Assembly: GCF_000003815.2 (NCBI RefSeq)
Contig: NC_049979.1
Span: 27,894,249-27,958,248 of the forward strand
Source: Branchiostoma floridae
Lineage: Eukaryota; Chordata; Leptocardii; Amphioxiformes; Branchiostomatidae
DNA length: 64,000 bases
Direction of reading: 5' to 3'
Shown: positions 11,041-23,900 of the stretch, one piece after another
Numbering within the stretch: the first letter of the stretch is position 1
Layout: each line of letters begins with the position of its first letter
Program-made: the position numbers and the translations under genes
The notes under the pieces: generated by a model
What the model was told of the DNA's origin: nothing
Seen by the model: only the letters and a program-made list of their open reading frames with translations
Database searches by the model: none

Positions 11041-13599
11041 TTAGGGACTGGTCGATATTTAGCGGGGGGGGGGGAGGGCCGGTCGTCTGAGGGGGGAGGG
11101 CCTAGGAAAAATATTTTGAGCCAGGGGGAGGGCCTAGGAAAAATATTTTGAGCGGGGGGGAGGGCCTAGGAAAAATTTTTTGCTCGGACTATCAGTGAAA
11201 TTCCTTCGTCAAAATGCCGGAAATGGCGTTTCAGAGGGTCAAGATTTCAAAATTTCCCCGGGCCTCCACAAGCTTGAGACGGCTCGCGCCCGACTTCGGC
11301 GCCCGGCAAGGCAAAAAAAGTTGGTGGCTTCGGCGGTCGACATGCTGAAAATTCGCTCAGTAATATTTTGCTGCCGCGCCTTTCACTCTATCCCTGTTAA
11401 ACACCGCTACGACGTTGTAAAAATATCGATGTTACAGTAATATTTACCGTTGTAACGCTGGTAAATATCAGTCAAATTTGTTTACCTTTCTGTTGAAGCT
11501 GGCACGGTAGAAACATGAAGCCGAAGTTCATACCGGACGTGGTAGACTATTCTCAGTGTAGAACATGCATGCTATAAATAAGTTCGGAAAATGTTACCAA
11601 AATGCGACGTAAAAATGTTCCGGTTTGCAATGCCACCATTCAGTCACGGTGACAAAATTCAGCGCATATCTTGCCAACAGTCTGTGCACCAACACATATT
11701 GGTATTTTCCTCAGATTTTACCGAAGAAAATGACAGGAAAAAGCCTATTTTCTTTCATAATTTTGAACTCTCTGGAAGATGACTGGTGACAAAGTGCACG
11801 TGCTGTGTCTGTGAAACCGACAGTGAGACTTGTAAATGCAGCATTCAACTATCATAATTATAAAACGCACGCAGTACAAGACGTGCCCAACCCGATTCGC
11901 ATGTGGGAAATGTTGTTATACGTGTCGTTACCATGACAACAGCCTTGGCTGCACTGGTCTTTAGATGTACCGATTAGACAGGGCTTGCCACTTTGTGCGA
12001 AAAATCGGATTAACTCGGACCAATCACAGTCAGCAGCGGCTCCAACAAAGGCGGTAACATTACGTCAATCAAGAAGAGGCACACAACTTTGCGAATAACC
12101 CGAGAATGTTTGGGACTGGATAACATACACAAGTATCTCGCTAAGGCGTCGACCTGTCAAGAAGTGGACGACGCGGAAACTATTGCTTCTACTACAACTG
12201 TTGAGGGACAAAGACAAGGGGCAGCGGTGCAGTCAGGGCTGACACCGATCGCGAGGAAACGACGTCAGGGTCGCGGTGGACGGCTCGACTGTCGAGTCCG
12301 TCTCAAATCCAAGAAAAATGGCGCAAGGGCGGCAGTGGCTTCGTCACGACATCGGAGACGAGTGGTGTGTGACGTCTGTTTACAGTTTGCACCAGGAGAA
12401 AAACATTTGTCAATACTTTTTAAACTTTGAAAATAGGAAGCGTGACTACTGAGAAAAGAATCTGAACTAACGTGTCGGATTTGTAATAAATTTCCCGTCA
12501 AATGCATTTTAAATCGTACAAGGTCCGGGTGATTCCCATCGGAGTTTACAGGCATTGCAAATTAGAATCGTGAATGATAGTGAATGTTACCGAATAAATA
12601 GTATCATAATAGTTCTTTTGTCATGTTTGTTCATTTGCCAGTACACCTAGAACACCAGTACAAATGACTTTTTAATCTGGAAAGTTTCTTACGCGCCTTC
12701 AACAATAAAAGTGGCATAATAGACATAAAGTTAACATGTTGCTGCAACATCGTGCGGGCAAAATGTATGTTTGCATATTGTAATGCATATTTTATTTCAA
12801 ACCGTCGCAATATTACAAGGTGCAGGGCGGGCGCCGGTCATTTTTACCGACAAAATGGATGTACAAAAAGCGTGGCATTTTTAAAAGATCTCCCAAGTAC
12901 AAGTCTGCGTTCTGACGCCCGTTGGGAGAGCTAGAGAGAGGCGACTGTGGAAAACGGGTTGGCGCCCCCCTCCCCACTACAGTTTTGGTTAGTCACATCG
13001 TGCTGACGTTTTTGTTGTCATTTTCCTCCGAGTAAACCGTCAGTTATTGCTACCACAGAACCAAGAAAAAGTCCAAAAGGTATGTAAATTGAAAATAGTC
13101 TCCGACAGGGCACAAGCCGCTCAGACCCCAGGAGCTTGTAAAGGGGCGGGGCGCGCGTCGCGAAGCGGCGCAACTTGATCTACTAGAAATCCAGGTACAA
13201 AATACTTTTGTGGTGTTGTTTGTATAGAGTGGCATCATTTATGAATATCGAAATAATAAAGTGGCCTCCATGAAGCATATATTTATGGGCTCCGAGCCAT
13301 TCAATCTCCCTTTCTTGCTAGGGGTGAGAGATCTGCTTCGTGACTAAAAACGGAAAACCAGTATCATAACTATGGCGTAAAGGACATTTCCAAGCGGGAG
13401 CGCAGCGATTTATTGGTGTCTTGAATATTTTTCAAATTTGATAGGAGGGGGGAGGGCCTAGGAAAAATATTTTGACTTGGGGGGAGGGCCTAGGAAAAAA
13501 TTTTTGCCCCGGGGGGAGGGCCTAGGAAAAATTTTTTGACCCGACCCTCTGACGACCGACCCCCCCCCCCCCCCCCGCTAAATATCGACCAGTCCCTTA
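11041..13599. mobile_element. 2.55 kb Harbinger-like non-autonomous transposon with G-rich ends
   Basis: The body 11044-13596 starts GGGACTGGTCGATATTTAGC followed by a G run and ends with the exact inverse. The inverted repeat continues imperfectly for about 55 bp (GGTCGTCWGAGGG). Flanks are TTA on both sides (11041-11043, 13597-13599), a 3-bp TWA-type duplication expected for PIF/Harbinger. Just inside each end are three copies of GGGAGGGCCTAGGAAAAATW, in the same orientation at both ends. The longest internal frames look random and no transposase is seen, so it must be mobilised in trans. It fills most of the interval between C2CD2L and HPS6. Confidence 0.8.
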
Positions 13600-14966
13600 A
13601 CTCAGGGTTTGGCAAAAATGCTTTTGGGGATCAAACTGTGCATCCAAGTGGCTAAGGCTGTTTGCATAGAGATGAACATAACAGATATGCATGATATGAA
13701 ATATGTTTATATATAATTATAACACTTGCTCTTCACCGACCCATGCAGACCCTACCCATGTGTTCCCTGTGCAGGCAAAAATGATGGGCGATAAGCACGG
13801 ATGTCATGAGCGCCAGTTGTTAATATCAAAGGAAACAGCACATGAAGTTTTTCTTATTGCCCTGACATTATTTTTGTAACCCAACTTCTTGTCAGACTTT
13901 ACTGGGCACATTAGCATATTGGGGAGCTTAGTAGATGTGAGGAGGATAGCTGCCGACAGAGCTTGCTGGGCCAACCTGACTGCCTCATGTGTCGGACGAC
14001 ACGGGAGCCCCTAAGTCTTAGTTCAAGTAGAGTAACGGTATTAAATGCTCTTTAGTGGACTAGTGGTAACCTTATTGTATTCTGTGAAGTAGTACATTAT
14101 ATGTATTTCTACTTCCAAAGATTATCATCTATCTTTTTCCATATTATCCCCTTCTGGAATTAATTCCCTTTACATCAGAAATAGCGAAATTGTTGGTACT
14201 GTATTTGATATTTGTTATCAGCATGCATACTTTTCTCTACAGTACATATAGTTAACGTTATGTACTCTGAACAGAGTTTTGAAAGAACTAGTCCTTCATG
14301 GTTGTACACCCAGAAGAAGAAAAACACAAATAGTAGCTTACATATGATTTTTAATCAGTTTTGTACAATGTCATTTATTTTAATGTAATCTAATCTTAGT
14401 AAGGCACGTGTATATTGCATTAATGACGCTTCATCTGAAATTTCCATCATAAATTAAAACAGAAAAAATTCATACATTCCGTGTAATACTAGTAAGAGAA
14501 AAATCACTCTTCTATACACTATATCACAGATATACATGTTATTATTGCTTCAGAACATACAACACACAATGTACTTGCAACCTGTATCTGTATTTTCTTT
14601 CTCTCAAGAAAGATGTCGGATGACATCTGAAAAGTGTGCTATTTCTCAAAAGTTGTCCAGTTGTATGGATTGAATCAAAAATAGCATCAACCCAAGATTA
14701 GTTTGTATTTTCCACAGTGTTACGACTTTGCTGGCATGACCACATGATACAGAGAATGAATGAGCAATGGCCTAGAAAATTGTCAAAATGACCCAATTAC
14801 AAAGGACAGATCCCATCGGACCAACCAGGAGAGAAATGTAAACCTGCATAGCTTGGACGACTGCCATCTAAACTTGACAGCCATAGTGCATGTTTAACCC
14901 TCGCACAATGGACAAAAAAACAGCCATTAAAACAAATACATGTACTGAGAATGTGTTAAAAGTTGG
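13600..14966. other. AT-rich intergenic sequence and HPS6 3' flank
   Basis: No gene is seen. On the minus strand an AATAAA occurs at 14379-14374, about 590 nt beyond the HPS6 stop, and is a candidate polyadenylation signal. Confidence 0.5.
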
Positions 14967-17477
14967 TCATTCTTCCCCACAATGTTTTTCCTTTGCATCC
15001 TCATGTTCCAAAATGGTCCTCAACAGAACTCCCTTCAGTACAGAGAGTGAAGTGTCACTTGGTGATGCGCACAGGACCTGCAATCTCGTCCCCTTCCCAC
15101 TCTTTCCTCTTCTCTTTGGTAAATGTTCTCGAAGTAGACTCAGCAGCTGATCGGCTCCAAGTTTCTTAGGTACCAGGTCCCAGACAGACTGGTCCGCACA
15201 TTGGAGCGTCCCGCTTTCTACGATGTTGACCAAAAGGTTGTGGAAGAGGGCAAAGTGTTGCTTGCTCTGATCTGAGTTCTTTGACACAAGACTGACGGCC
15301 TCCTCTAGTCTGTTAAACCTGAGAAGAAGTCTAAGCGCCTCCAAAGCTGCATCCTTGCTGGAGGTATTGGCGAGCAAGTCACAGTAAGCCAGTACCATAT
15401 CTATGTTCATACAGGAGTTCTCTGGCACATGTAGACATTGTAAAGCCCTGTCATATAAACTACTGCTTCTGCTGAGAGCAGAGGGACCTTTGATATCGTC
15501 TTTGACATAGGAGGCCTTCTGGACAAAGGCTAGAAGCTGTGAAGGCTGTTCTTTATACAGTAATCTACAGATCAGTTCGAATACTGGCATGTTGTGAGAC
15601 GTCCTCTCTGTACTCAACACTGTTGACCACAAAGTTGTTTGGTCGGTCAAAAGGTGACTAGTTTCAGACAGGTGAGTGACCTGTAGGTCGTTGAGAAGTG
15701 TTCTTACAAATTCTGTCGGGAACTTGAGTGCAAGTAACTCCAGCTGAGCCATGCTGGTTGGAGAAATGTTATCTTCTGATTTCAGCAATATCCTCACTTC
15801 AGTCTGTATTGTTCTTTCTTGTATCTCTTGTTCTGTACTTCCACAGGCTTCTATCAGACTCTTCCACTTGGTCTCTAAGTCCCAGAACTGATTCAGCAGT
15901 GGATGAAGTGACTCTTGCATTCGAGTCATCGGGCCGCTACTTTGGTACAAGGTCATGAGCTGTTCCAAGTGTTCCCTCTCTATTTGGTCTGACGCCTGTC
16001 TGGAGTGACTGTGAAGGAGAGCCACAAGAAGAGCTGGGCTTTGCAGCATGGTGTTCTTCATCAGACTTTCTACGTCGATGTTCTCGCCGTGAATGGTTCT
16101 GTCTTTGTAGTACTTGACTGCTTCTTCTAGAGTCAGCCGTGCTGCACTGCTTGTTTGGCTCAGTCCTGTCATCAACCGTACATGTTCCCCAGTGTTAAGC
16201 ACTGCCCTAGTACCTGCAGTGTCAGTCACTGATAAGCAGAGCTCCCACACACCATGTCTGGCACTCCAAAACCCAACACCGGGCAGCTGGCCACTTCCAA
16301 CCCACAAGGACGTACTGCCTTCTGAGTCTTGTTCACAGAAACCCTGGATTTCCTGGACTAGAGTTCCCGTTTCAGCGTGAAACAAGAACACCTTCCCATC
16401 GGGTAGAACGCAACCAATAGCAAAGGTGTAAACAAACCACTCGCACTCACCCGGCACTACAGAGTTAAACACGGTTGCCCACTGTGCAATGTGACACTTG
16501 TGTTGCAGATGACCTTTGTTAGACAACGACTTCACGTCGCCACTCTCTAAGACAAGGAGCAACTGATCTTGGATGGGATCTCTGACTATGGCAACTACGC
16601 CATTGTTTCTTAGCTGGCTGATCTGTGCCCATGCAGAAACTGATGATTTCACGGCATCAGCAAACGATACTCCATGAGACACCACTTTCGTACGAGCAGT
16701 TACACACCCCTTGTCTAGACTACATGTCCGGAGCGTGTTCTTAGTTTGGTGCCACGTGAAGTACAGCCCCGCTGGACAGGGTTGTTCTGGCCACACCACC
16801 ACACCGTCTTGCGTGGGGTAGAGCTGACAAGGGGGGCAGTGTTCCAGAAACGTGAACGTTGACCCCACCGTGTAACTGCTGACTGTCTCATGACTAAGTG
16901 GGAGTCCTTTCTTCGACACGCAGTGAACATAGCGAGTACCGTTGTTGTCCGAATTTAGGTTCGGTGACGACGACACATCTGTAGCCCTCTTTTCACACCA
17001 GTACAAACAGTTCTGCTCCTCGTGAAGAAAAAGCGAGCACACACGCCTCCCGTTGTGGTCTCCGTTCCAAAGTCCGAAACCGCCACGGGAAGTCCAGTTT
17101 GGAGTGCGGGACCCCTCTTGTGTGAGATACGCCCACACTTCAACCTCCCCGTTTGTAAAGGCAATGTAAAGTTCTGTGGGGTTCTTCTTCTTGAAGCAAA
17201 GTGAAATCACCTCAGTGTCTTGTCTCTGGAGATCCAAACACCCGGCTTCACTACAAACGTCGGTCTTTCTTGCCTCCTGTGGATCGAAACTATGTCTCTG
17301 AACGGGAACTGTGTCAAACGACGTCAGACGATGTCCGCCCTGCCAGCTGACGAAGATATGCCCCGGACTGACCCATATTTGGCGGACCGAGTTATCGGCC
17401 GAGTCCAGTAACTTTTCAAAATGTTGCTTGTTAGGAAGGCTTCGTGTGGAACTCAATTGGCGGAGCGAAAACATCAT
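14967..17477 (-). CDS. HPS6: HPS6 (BLOC-2 complex subunit), single exon
   Basis: One uninterrupted 836-codon frame; human HPS6 is also intronless and about 775 aa. The first in-frame ATGs are a pair at 17477 and 17474, encoding MMFSLRQLSS, which lines up with the short N-terminus of the human protein; the frame stays open upstream but has no earlier ATG. Matches to remembered HPS6 include LYWCEKRA, LEEAVKYYKDRT, FELICRLLYKEQP, SSLYDRALQCL and LLSLLREHLP. The N-terminal half looks like a beta-propeller and the C-terminal half like an alpha-solenoid. HPS6 works with HPS3 and HPS5 in BLOC-2, steering endosomal cargo to lysosome-related organelles such as pigment granules. It is divergently paired with BBS1. 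Confidence 0.88.
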   Translation of the reverse strand: MMFSLRQLSSTRSLPNKQHFEKLLDSADNSVRQIWVSPGHIFVSWQGGHRLTSFDTVPVQRHSFDPQEARKTDVCSEAGCLDLQRQDTEVISLCFKKKNPTELYIAFTNGEVEVWAYLTQEGSRTPNWTSRGGFGLWNGDHNGRRVCSLFLHEEQNCLYWCEKRATDVSSSPNLNSDNNGTRYVHCVSKKGLPLSHETVSSYTVGSTFTFLEHCPPCQLYPTQDGVVVWPEQPCPAGLYFTWHQTKNTLRTCSLDKGCVTARTKVVSHGVSFADAVKSSVSAWAQISQLRNNGVVAIVRDPIQDQLLLVLESGDVKSLSNKGHLQHKCHIAQWATVFNSVVPGECEWFVYTFAIGCVLPDGKVFLFHAETGTLVQEIQGFCEQDSEGSTSLWVGSGQLPGVGFWSARHGVWELCLSVTDTAGTRAVLNTGEHVRLMTGLSQTSSAARLTLEEAVKYYKDRTIHGENIDVESLMKNTMLQSPALLVALLHSHSRQASDQIEREHLEQLMTLYQSSGPMTRMQESLHPLLNQFWDLETKWKSLIEACGSTEQEIQERTIQTEVRILLKSEDNISPTSMAQLELLALKFPTEFVRTLLNDLQVTHLSETSHLLTDQTTLWSTVLSTERTSHNMPVFELICRLLYKEQPSQLLAFVQKASYVKDDIKGPSALSRSSSLYDRALQCLHVPENSCMNIDMVLAYCDLLANTSSKDAALEALRLLLRFNRLEEAVSLVSKNSDQSKQHFALFHNLLVNIVESGTLQCADQSVWDLVPKKLGADQLLSLLREHLPKRRGKSGKGTRLQVLCASPSDTSLSVLKGVLLRTILEHEDAKEKHCGEE

Positions 17478-17914
17478 AAAAGGTTTGAAAACATCAAAAT
17501 TAGAGCTCAGCAGAAACTTTTCGGTCCAGTTTGGCGGCCATGATGGTGGAGTGCAGCACGCAGGCGCAAGGAATATCACAATATTTCTTAGGGAAATATT
17601 TTATACACGTATTTTATAAATTCAGTATTCGTGGTATATTTTGCACACATGTCTTACATTAAAAACAATTTTATAAAAAGGTTATAGGATTGTATGCGCA
17701 TTATCTATCATAGCTTGAATTGTGTTCATTTCTTTAAAAAACTATACTGTACTTAGGTTACCTCTATTTTGGTCATTGGTTTCTTCCATATTGCGTGTTT
17801 CTATGTGAAACCTGGGAAGCTGAGAGTCAGTGTTTATGAGTTTTAGAAGACAGTTTGTATCAGGGTTTTGCACGTCTGTGAGGGATCAGAAGGTGGCATG
17901 TCCTGATCTTCGCG
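17478..17914. promoter_or_regulatory. Divergent HPS6/BBS1 promoter interval
   Basis: Only 437 bp separate the HPS6 start codon from the proposed BBS1 start codon on the opposite strand, so both promoters must lie here. The sequence is AT-rich near the middle; no clear TATA element was found. The exact transcription starts are unknown. Confidence 0.5.
17500..17541 (-). other. Short upstream ORF before HPS6
   Basis: A 13-codon frame, MAAKLDRKVSAEL then TAA, starts at ATCATGG (A at -3, G at +4) and stops 22 nt before the HPS6 ATG pair. Its start context is better than that of the main ATG. It would only matter if transcription begins upstream of 17541. Confidence 0.45.
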
Positions 17915-20900
17915 ATGTCTAGCACAGCAGACATGGAACAGAAAGGACAGGGATCACCCAAAGGCGTCCTGGAGAAAGCAACTTCAAGGTGAGATGAATT
18001 TTTCAGGTGACAGCTAACCAAGGTTGATGAAAAGCTCCTTGAGTTAACCAAGGAGGTTAAAATCGTTAACTAAGGACTTTATAATTTCCCCATAAACTGA
18101 TTGATCAATGTTAAACAATCACAATCCACACTTAAATTTGCAATGGTAGGGAATAGAACTGTTGGTTGTAAGTGTAAAAATTGTTTTGGTCAAAGAAATC
18201 CACTTTGCTGAAGGTGGTGAAGATTGATTATAACATACTTGGTTTGACAGCCAAGAAGGAAAGCATAAAAAGGTGGGGTGTACGTATTGTAAAAGTAGGG
18301 GGATCCAAGTACCGCCAAACCGCTGTCAGCCTTTTGTAGTACAGTGCTGCCATATTGGAATTTGACTTGCTACGATCATAGTTTTTGAATTGATAGCTAG
18401 CTATATAGCTAGGACCTAGCCTCCATAGCAGGCTTTCTGGGGCCTTTTTTGGCTCATAATACACTTTTGCTGGCCATTTCTATTTGTACTCGGTCGCCGA
18501 TTTTTCGGAGGCCGTCAATCAAAACAGGCCAGCAATTGCCCNNNNNNNNNNNNNNNNNNNNNNNNNNNNNNNNNNNNNNNNNNNNNNNNNNNNNNNNNNN
18601 NNNNNNNNNNNNNNNNNNNNNNNNNNNNNNNNNNNNNNNNNAAGGCCCAGAAAGCCTGCTATGGAGGCTAGCTAGGACCCATGACGTAGTGGGTATAGAT
18701 TTGGACCCTCTAGCAGATTCTTCTGGAAATGCAGGCTTTGAAAGTTTGAAAGTGATTGACATTAAGAAGTTGATGGTTCATCATGATTTTTGTGATGATT
18801 GTCATCATTAGATACTAATTAGGCAAATCAGAAGCAAATTTGCATAATTGGTGAGGAAATTTTATAAACCCACTGCATTTCCTGGTTAGCACTTAGCACA
18901 TTTAAAAAGAGACAATATTTGGTGGTATAAACCTGTCAGGATTTACTCTTTCAATTTTTTTGCCAACATCAGATAACTGATGATTGTTGCACTGCCTATT
19001 CTCCAAGTCCAAGCAGAGGTTATGTATGATTATGTTATTGAAGTTGATTTGGTTCTGTTGAACTTAATGTATGATTTATGTTCGGGGTTCTCCCCCAGGG
19101 GGCTTTGAAAAACGCCGCCAGGCGACATGCTTTACCCTGGTTAAAATTTAAATAAAGAATAAACAAACAAACAAACAAGGTTATGGTTGGGGGATACAAT
19201 TTCTAATGGCTGTCTGATACAGTGAAGGGAGGTATCCATAAGAGATCACAGCCACTTTTATCCCCCCGCCATGACCTCTGCTTAGAGAATAGCCACCTGC
19301 CTTGCCTGTTCGGGATCATAAATTTTATGCAAACTCCATGTACAGCTGGTAACCTTCATTATTGACTAATCATTACGGTTTCTTATTAATCATGCAAGTA
19401 AATTGATCATTTGCACAAATTATATCTGTTGATGGTCATCTTTACAAGTTGTCCAAAATATGAAAGTTTTATCATGTAGTATTTTCTCAAAATTAAGCCC
19501 GCAAATGAGGCTCTGATTTGTATGATTTATGTTATTTATCCACCCTTTAGTGTGGCAAGAGTATGAAATTCATGTAATTCACTACTATGGTATTAAAAGT
19601 ATATACTTATTGATTATTGCAAATGAGATCTTCATTTGCATGATTTGCATGATTGATACATTCTAAATGTCAGTTACACATGCCACATATTTGAAAGTTC
19701 TATCATGTAATGCAGTGGATTTATCAAAATATGCTTAATATTAGTTTTGTAAATTTCATGTTGGTGAACATGTAAATTTTACATGCAATTTAAAAGATAT
19801 GCATGCAAAATTCTATACAGTCAGATAGCAAACACGAAAGTAATAAACACAAAAACAGCAATGTTTTCAGGGTGAAAATTTCACAATCTATTGAAGATTT
19901 AAGATGATTTAGTGCAACAAAGGAGAATATTATTAAGCAAGAGTGCCTAACACACCCCTCCACTGTCCAGTTGGTATGGACCATGGCAGATTGTGTGCAG
20001 GATGATTTTCAGGTAGACCACAAACATACCGCATTGAGAAAACAATTATGTATATAAGTGCGTTGCACACCGGGGAGTGATGCACCATGGATTTATTTGA
20101 CGAGGACGTCGGTAACATTTCCCAACCATCTCCTATCGCGTTGGTTGAAGCAAAGCGCGAACGTCGCCAGCCAAGGAACCAGTCAAAACCAGCAAGGTGA
20201 CAAAGTTATTATCATAGCTTATTGTAGCGCATTTCAGGTGCCAAATTTTGAGAGTTCTTATTGTAACAAGCTAGGGTTGTCTCCAACTTAAGATTTTGCT
20301 GTTTAGGAGCTTAAATTTTTGATTTTCAATATTTACAGATCTGCAGTACAATGTACGTTTTCATCATTGTTTTGTCATGAAGTTCAGATTTTTTGGATGA
20401 GAAATTTTAATCCTGCTAAAGCAAATTTCATAGCTGGGGGAGACGAAAGGATCCTGAAGAGCTCTGTATACATATAGCAAGCCCTCTATGTGGGCCTCTG
20501 ACTCTGAAGATGGGTGACCAAATTGAGCTCAATATTCAAGACTTGTAGCTGCCAATAGGAATCCCTTGCATAGGGAAACATGTAACCTTGGAGTGCCATT
20601 GCATGTACATTTACATGTGTACATATATATATAGTGTATGTGAATGTAGACATGATGTAATCATTTGTCTCTGGGAAAATGTCACGACTTGCATGTTATG
20701 ATATATGCTATTTTTGCTGACCCTATTTTTTAGAATCTTTGCGTTAAACTATGCATCTTTGGAAAATAAACATACATGTTGTTTGTCAATAAAGAAAGAC
20801 TAAACTCTTTCCACATTAAGTATATTTTTTTGTGCAAAGTCATGCTAAAAGATGGATTTTCCACCTTACCACATGCTGTGACTCAATGATGCATGAATAG

Positions 20901-23900
20901 TGTGGTAATATTACAATTTCTGTGTGTTGGTTACCAAGTTTTCATATATGATACAAAATCTTATCAAGTTGCTTGATTGGTAATCGCTAATTGGTGTATC
21001 TTATTACTTGGATGTCTAATCTTCCTTGAGGTATAGGCATGAACATTATCAATTTCATGGGCATGTTCCCTGATGACAAACATGAGAAGTAAATGGTAAT
21101 TCCACCCTACCCTGGGGTGTACATGTACACAGTGACATCTCTGGATTATCCCTGTGGATAATCCCGTGGTCATAGTTATTAGATTACTGATGAGTAAGCC
21201 TCTTGTTGACATATATACCAATCTGACCAAGGCTTACATGACAAGGCCTATGAAAACGAATGTTTTGTTTCCTGTTTCCCTAACTACACTAAAAAAACCT
21301 GCCTACCCTAGACTTTTTTGGGTAGTGGGCAGTGGAGTCGTATAGGTTCCAGTTAGAATTTTTATTATCTCCATGAAAAATGGAGATATAGTTTTGGGTG
21401 TGTCTGTTTGTGTGTGTGTCTGGATTTTTGTAGTGAGCATAACTCAAGAACCTCTGGATGGATTACAATGATATTAGGTTTGTGGGTAGGTGTTGGGAAG
21501 ACAAAGGTCAAGGTCAATTTTGGGGTACCTGGTGTGTGACCTTGGTACTGCAGCAGAAATTCCTATTTTGGATCTTTTGAACTGGATGTGCTATGGTCTT
21601 GATCAGCCTGCTTCCTATTGAAGTAAAAACACTGCCTGTCCTATCTAATGAAAGATAGAATTAATGTATCTCTTATGCACAACATTCAAGTTTGACATTG
21701 AAAGACACTTAGTCAGTGTCCACACACATTTCAGTTTACTTTGATCAACTGTATTGTAATATGTATCACTAGAGTTTTTAAGGAAATTATTCCTGGTAAA
21801 GCTAAAGATGGTATCAAACTTCTTAGCTCACACTGCAAATACCATAATTACTTCAAGGATGTCTGTGTTCTCCAAGGATGATGTAATGTCCTTGGTAATA
21901 TGTTCTCTTGTTGTTCTATTCCAATCAGATGACTGGCCATATAATATTATATAGGTACTACAATCTCACTTCATGTAATTGGTCTCGCCAACCGAAACCA
22001 AATATTCAAAACCTAGGTGTGAATAATCACTAGTTGTAGTCCTGTCAGTCACTATGATTGGCGGCATGGGAAGGAACCAATCAGAACAGAACATGTCACC
22101 ATATCCAGCCTTACAAGTTACTTGACTCGAATAGTACTCAAATAAAACAGTTGACATGGGATAGTACCTTTTATATGTAGTTCAGTTATGCACAATGCGG
22201 CACTATGAATCTTCAGGCTTCACATACAGTATGCTGTAACAGCAATTTTCATTGCATGTTAGCTGCCAGTAAATTACAGATAACACGCAAGGAATTATTA
22301 TATGGTAAAGTTAGTGATTCCCCATTTTGCTGTCATAAAAAAGACAACACTGTATATGCCTGTAGCATAATGTATAATGCTAGTTCACCTTTATCTGTTG
22401 GGTAACCTATATCCGTTGTTTCTACAGACAGCATATGCAGGGATATCAAGTCAACGGATGGTGATTTCAAACTGCAATATTCATGATTTAGTATGAATTT
22501 TTTGCATTTTGCGACTTGCAGTCGCAAAATGCTTACTGGCCAGTGTAGTCGCTGTTGAGATGAACGGACCTGTTCAATTCATGCCAAACATTTGTATACC
22601 TTCTAAAACAGGCATTTCTTCAACATGGTCGCATTGGCGCAGTGGTAAAATTTACGCATTCATTAATGCACCCGGTTCGACTCCGGGGAGGTAGATTTTT
22701 TTCAACTTTTTTTTTTTCTTTTTTACATCCATTAAAATACTAATTTTTACATCCATTAGGCCATACCAATTTAATTTGTTGGTTCTCGGAATCGCCGCTT
22801 CTATTTTTCCCAATTTCAAAAAAAAATCCCTGTAACGTTACGGTAACGCAAGTTGCTGGACTTGAAGCAAACTTTGGTTCAGTTGAAAATAAAAGAACTT
22901 CTGAAACTAGTACTGGACTTGCAAAATAACTATCACCTGCTTATGTTCTCCTTTATGTTGTAAATCATCGAAAACCACCCATAGATCGTTAAATTTGTGC
23001 TTGAAAAAGACGAAAATGTTGCAGTGGGACAAACAAAATGGCAGCTGCCATATTTGGAAATGGCTTGGCCAATGCTGCCATATTTGGAAATGGCTTGGCC
23101 AATGCTGCCATATTTGGAAATGGCTTCATTAATATGGAATGAGTACACTAACGCCCTCAAGCGATTTTTATTCAAACTGCAGCTTTCACAAAGAGAATAC
23201 AATGATGTTTCAGGCACTATCTATTCTTTGGGGTGAAATTAAGTCAATTTATTGTTCTTGTTGCTACATTAGACATTATACTATGCTGAAAAAGTTTTTC
23301 AACCTTCTTAAAGGTTTTTAAAAGTTGTGTGTGTTGAAATACTCTATGTTTTTGTCTTTATTACTAAGCATTATTACAGCAATATTACTGTGAATACTTA
23401 AGCAATACTGATTGCACATAATTTTCCATTTGTATTGCTAAAATTCCACGTAAAGTGTATGACAAAATGCAAATTTTGCATGTAAGTGTAACTGGATCTA
23501 CCACACATACATGTATACACCAGATTACTATTATTATCATTATATACCATGGTTCAAGTCTGGAATTACGAACCTGAAACTTTGGACCTGACTGAACCCA
23601 GAGTTGTTGCAAGTTTTTTTTTTTTTCGCCCTGTCGCTTCAACTTTTTTCTGAAAAAATCTGAGAACCAACAAATTAAATTGGTATGGCCTTAAAATACT
23701 AATGAACAATAGTTTTGTACAGAACATTAAAACTCACCTTTGCACCTGTTCTACTGCATTTTTCCGCAGTTGGGATGTTTGAATGAACGAACCGTGAGAC
23801 GTGCGATACTCTGCGTATATGTTTCTTTCTAACTTTCCATAAAATGCCCATACAACATCTATATCACAGAATTACACAAGAACAAACTGATTTTCTCGAA

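Noticed and set aside
12089-12430. 113-codon frame inside the 2.55 kb transposon
   Set aside because: Arg/Ala/Ser-rich random-looking translation with no transposase, zinc finger or other motif; no splice partners seen.
22626-22693. Functional tRNA gene
   Set aside because: A and B boxes are present, but the acceptor stem does not pair and the anticodon arm cannot form a seven-base loop.
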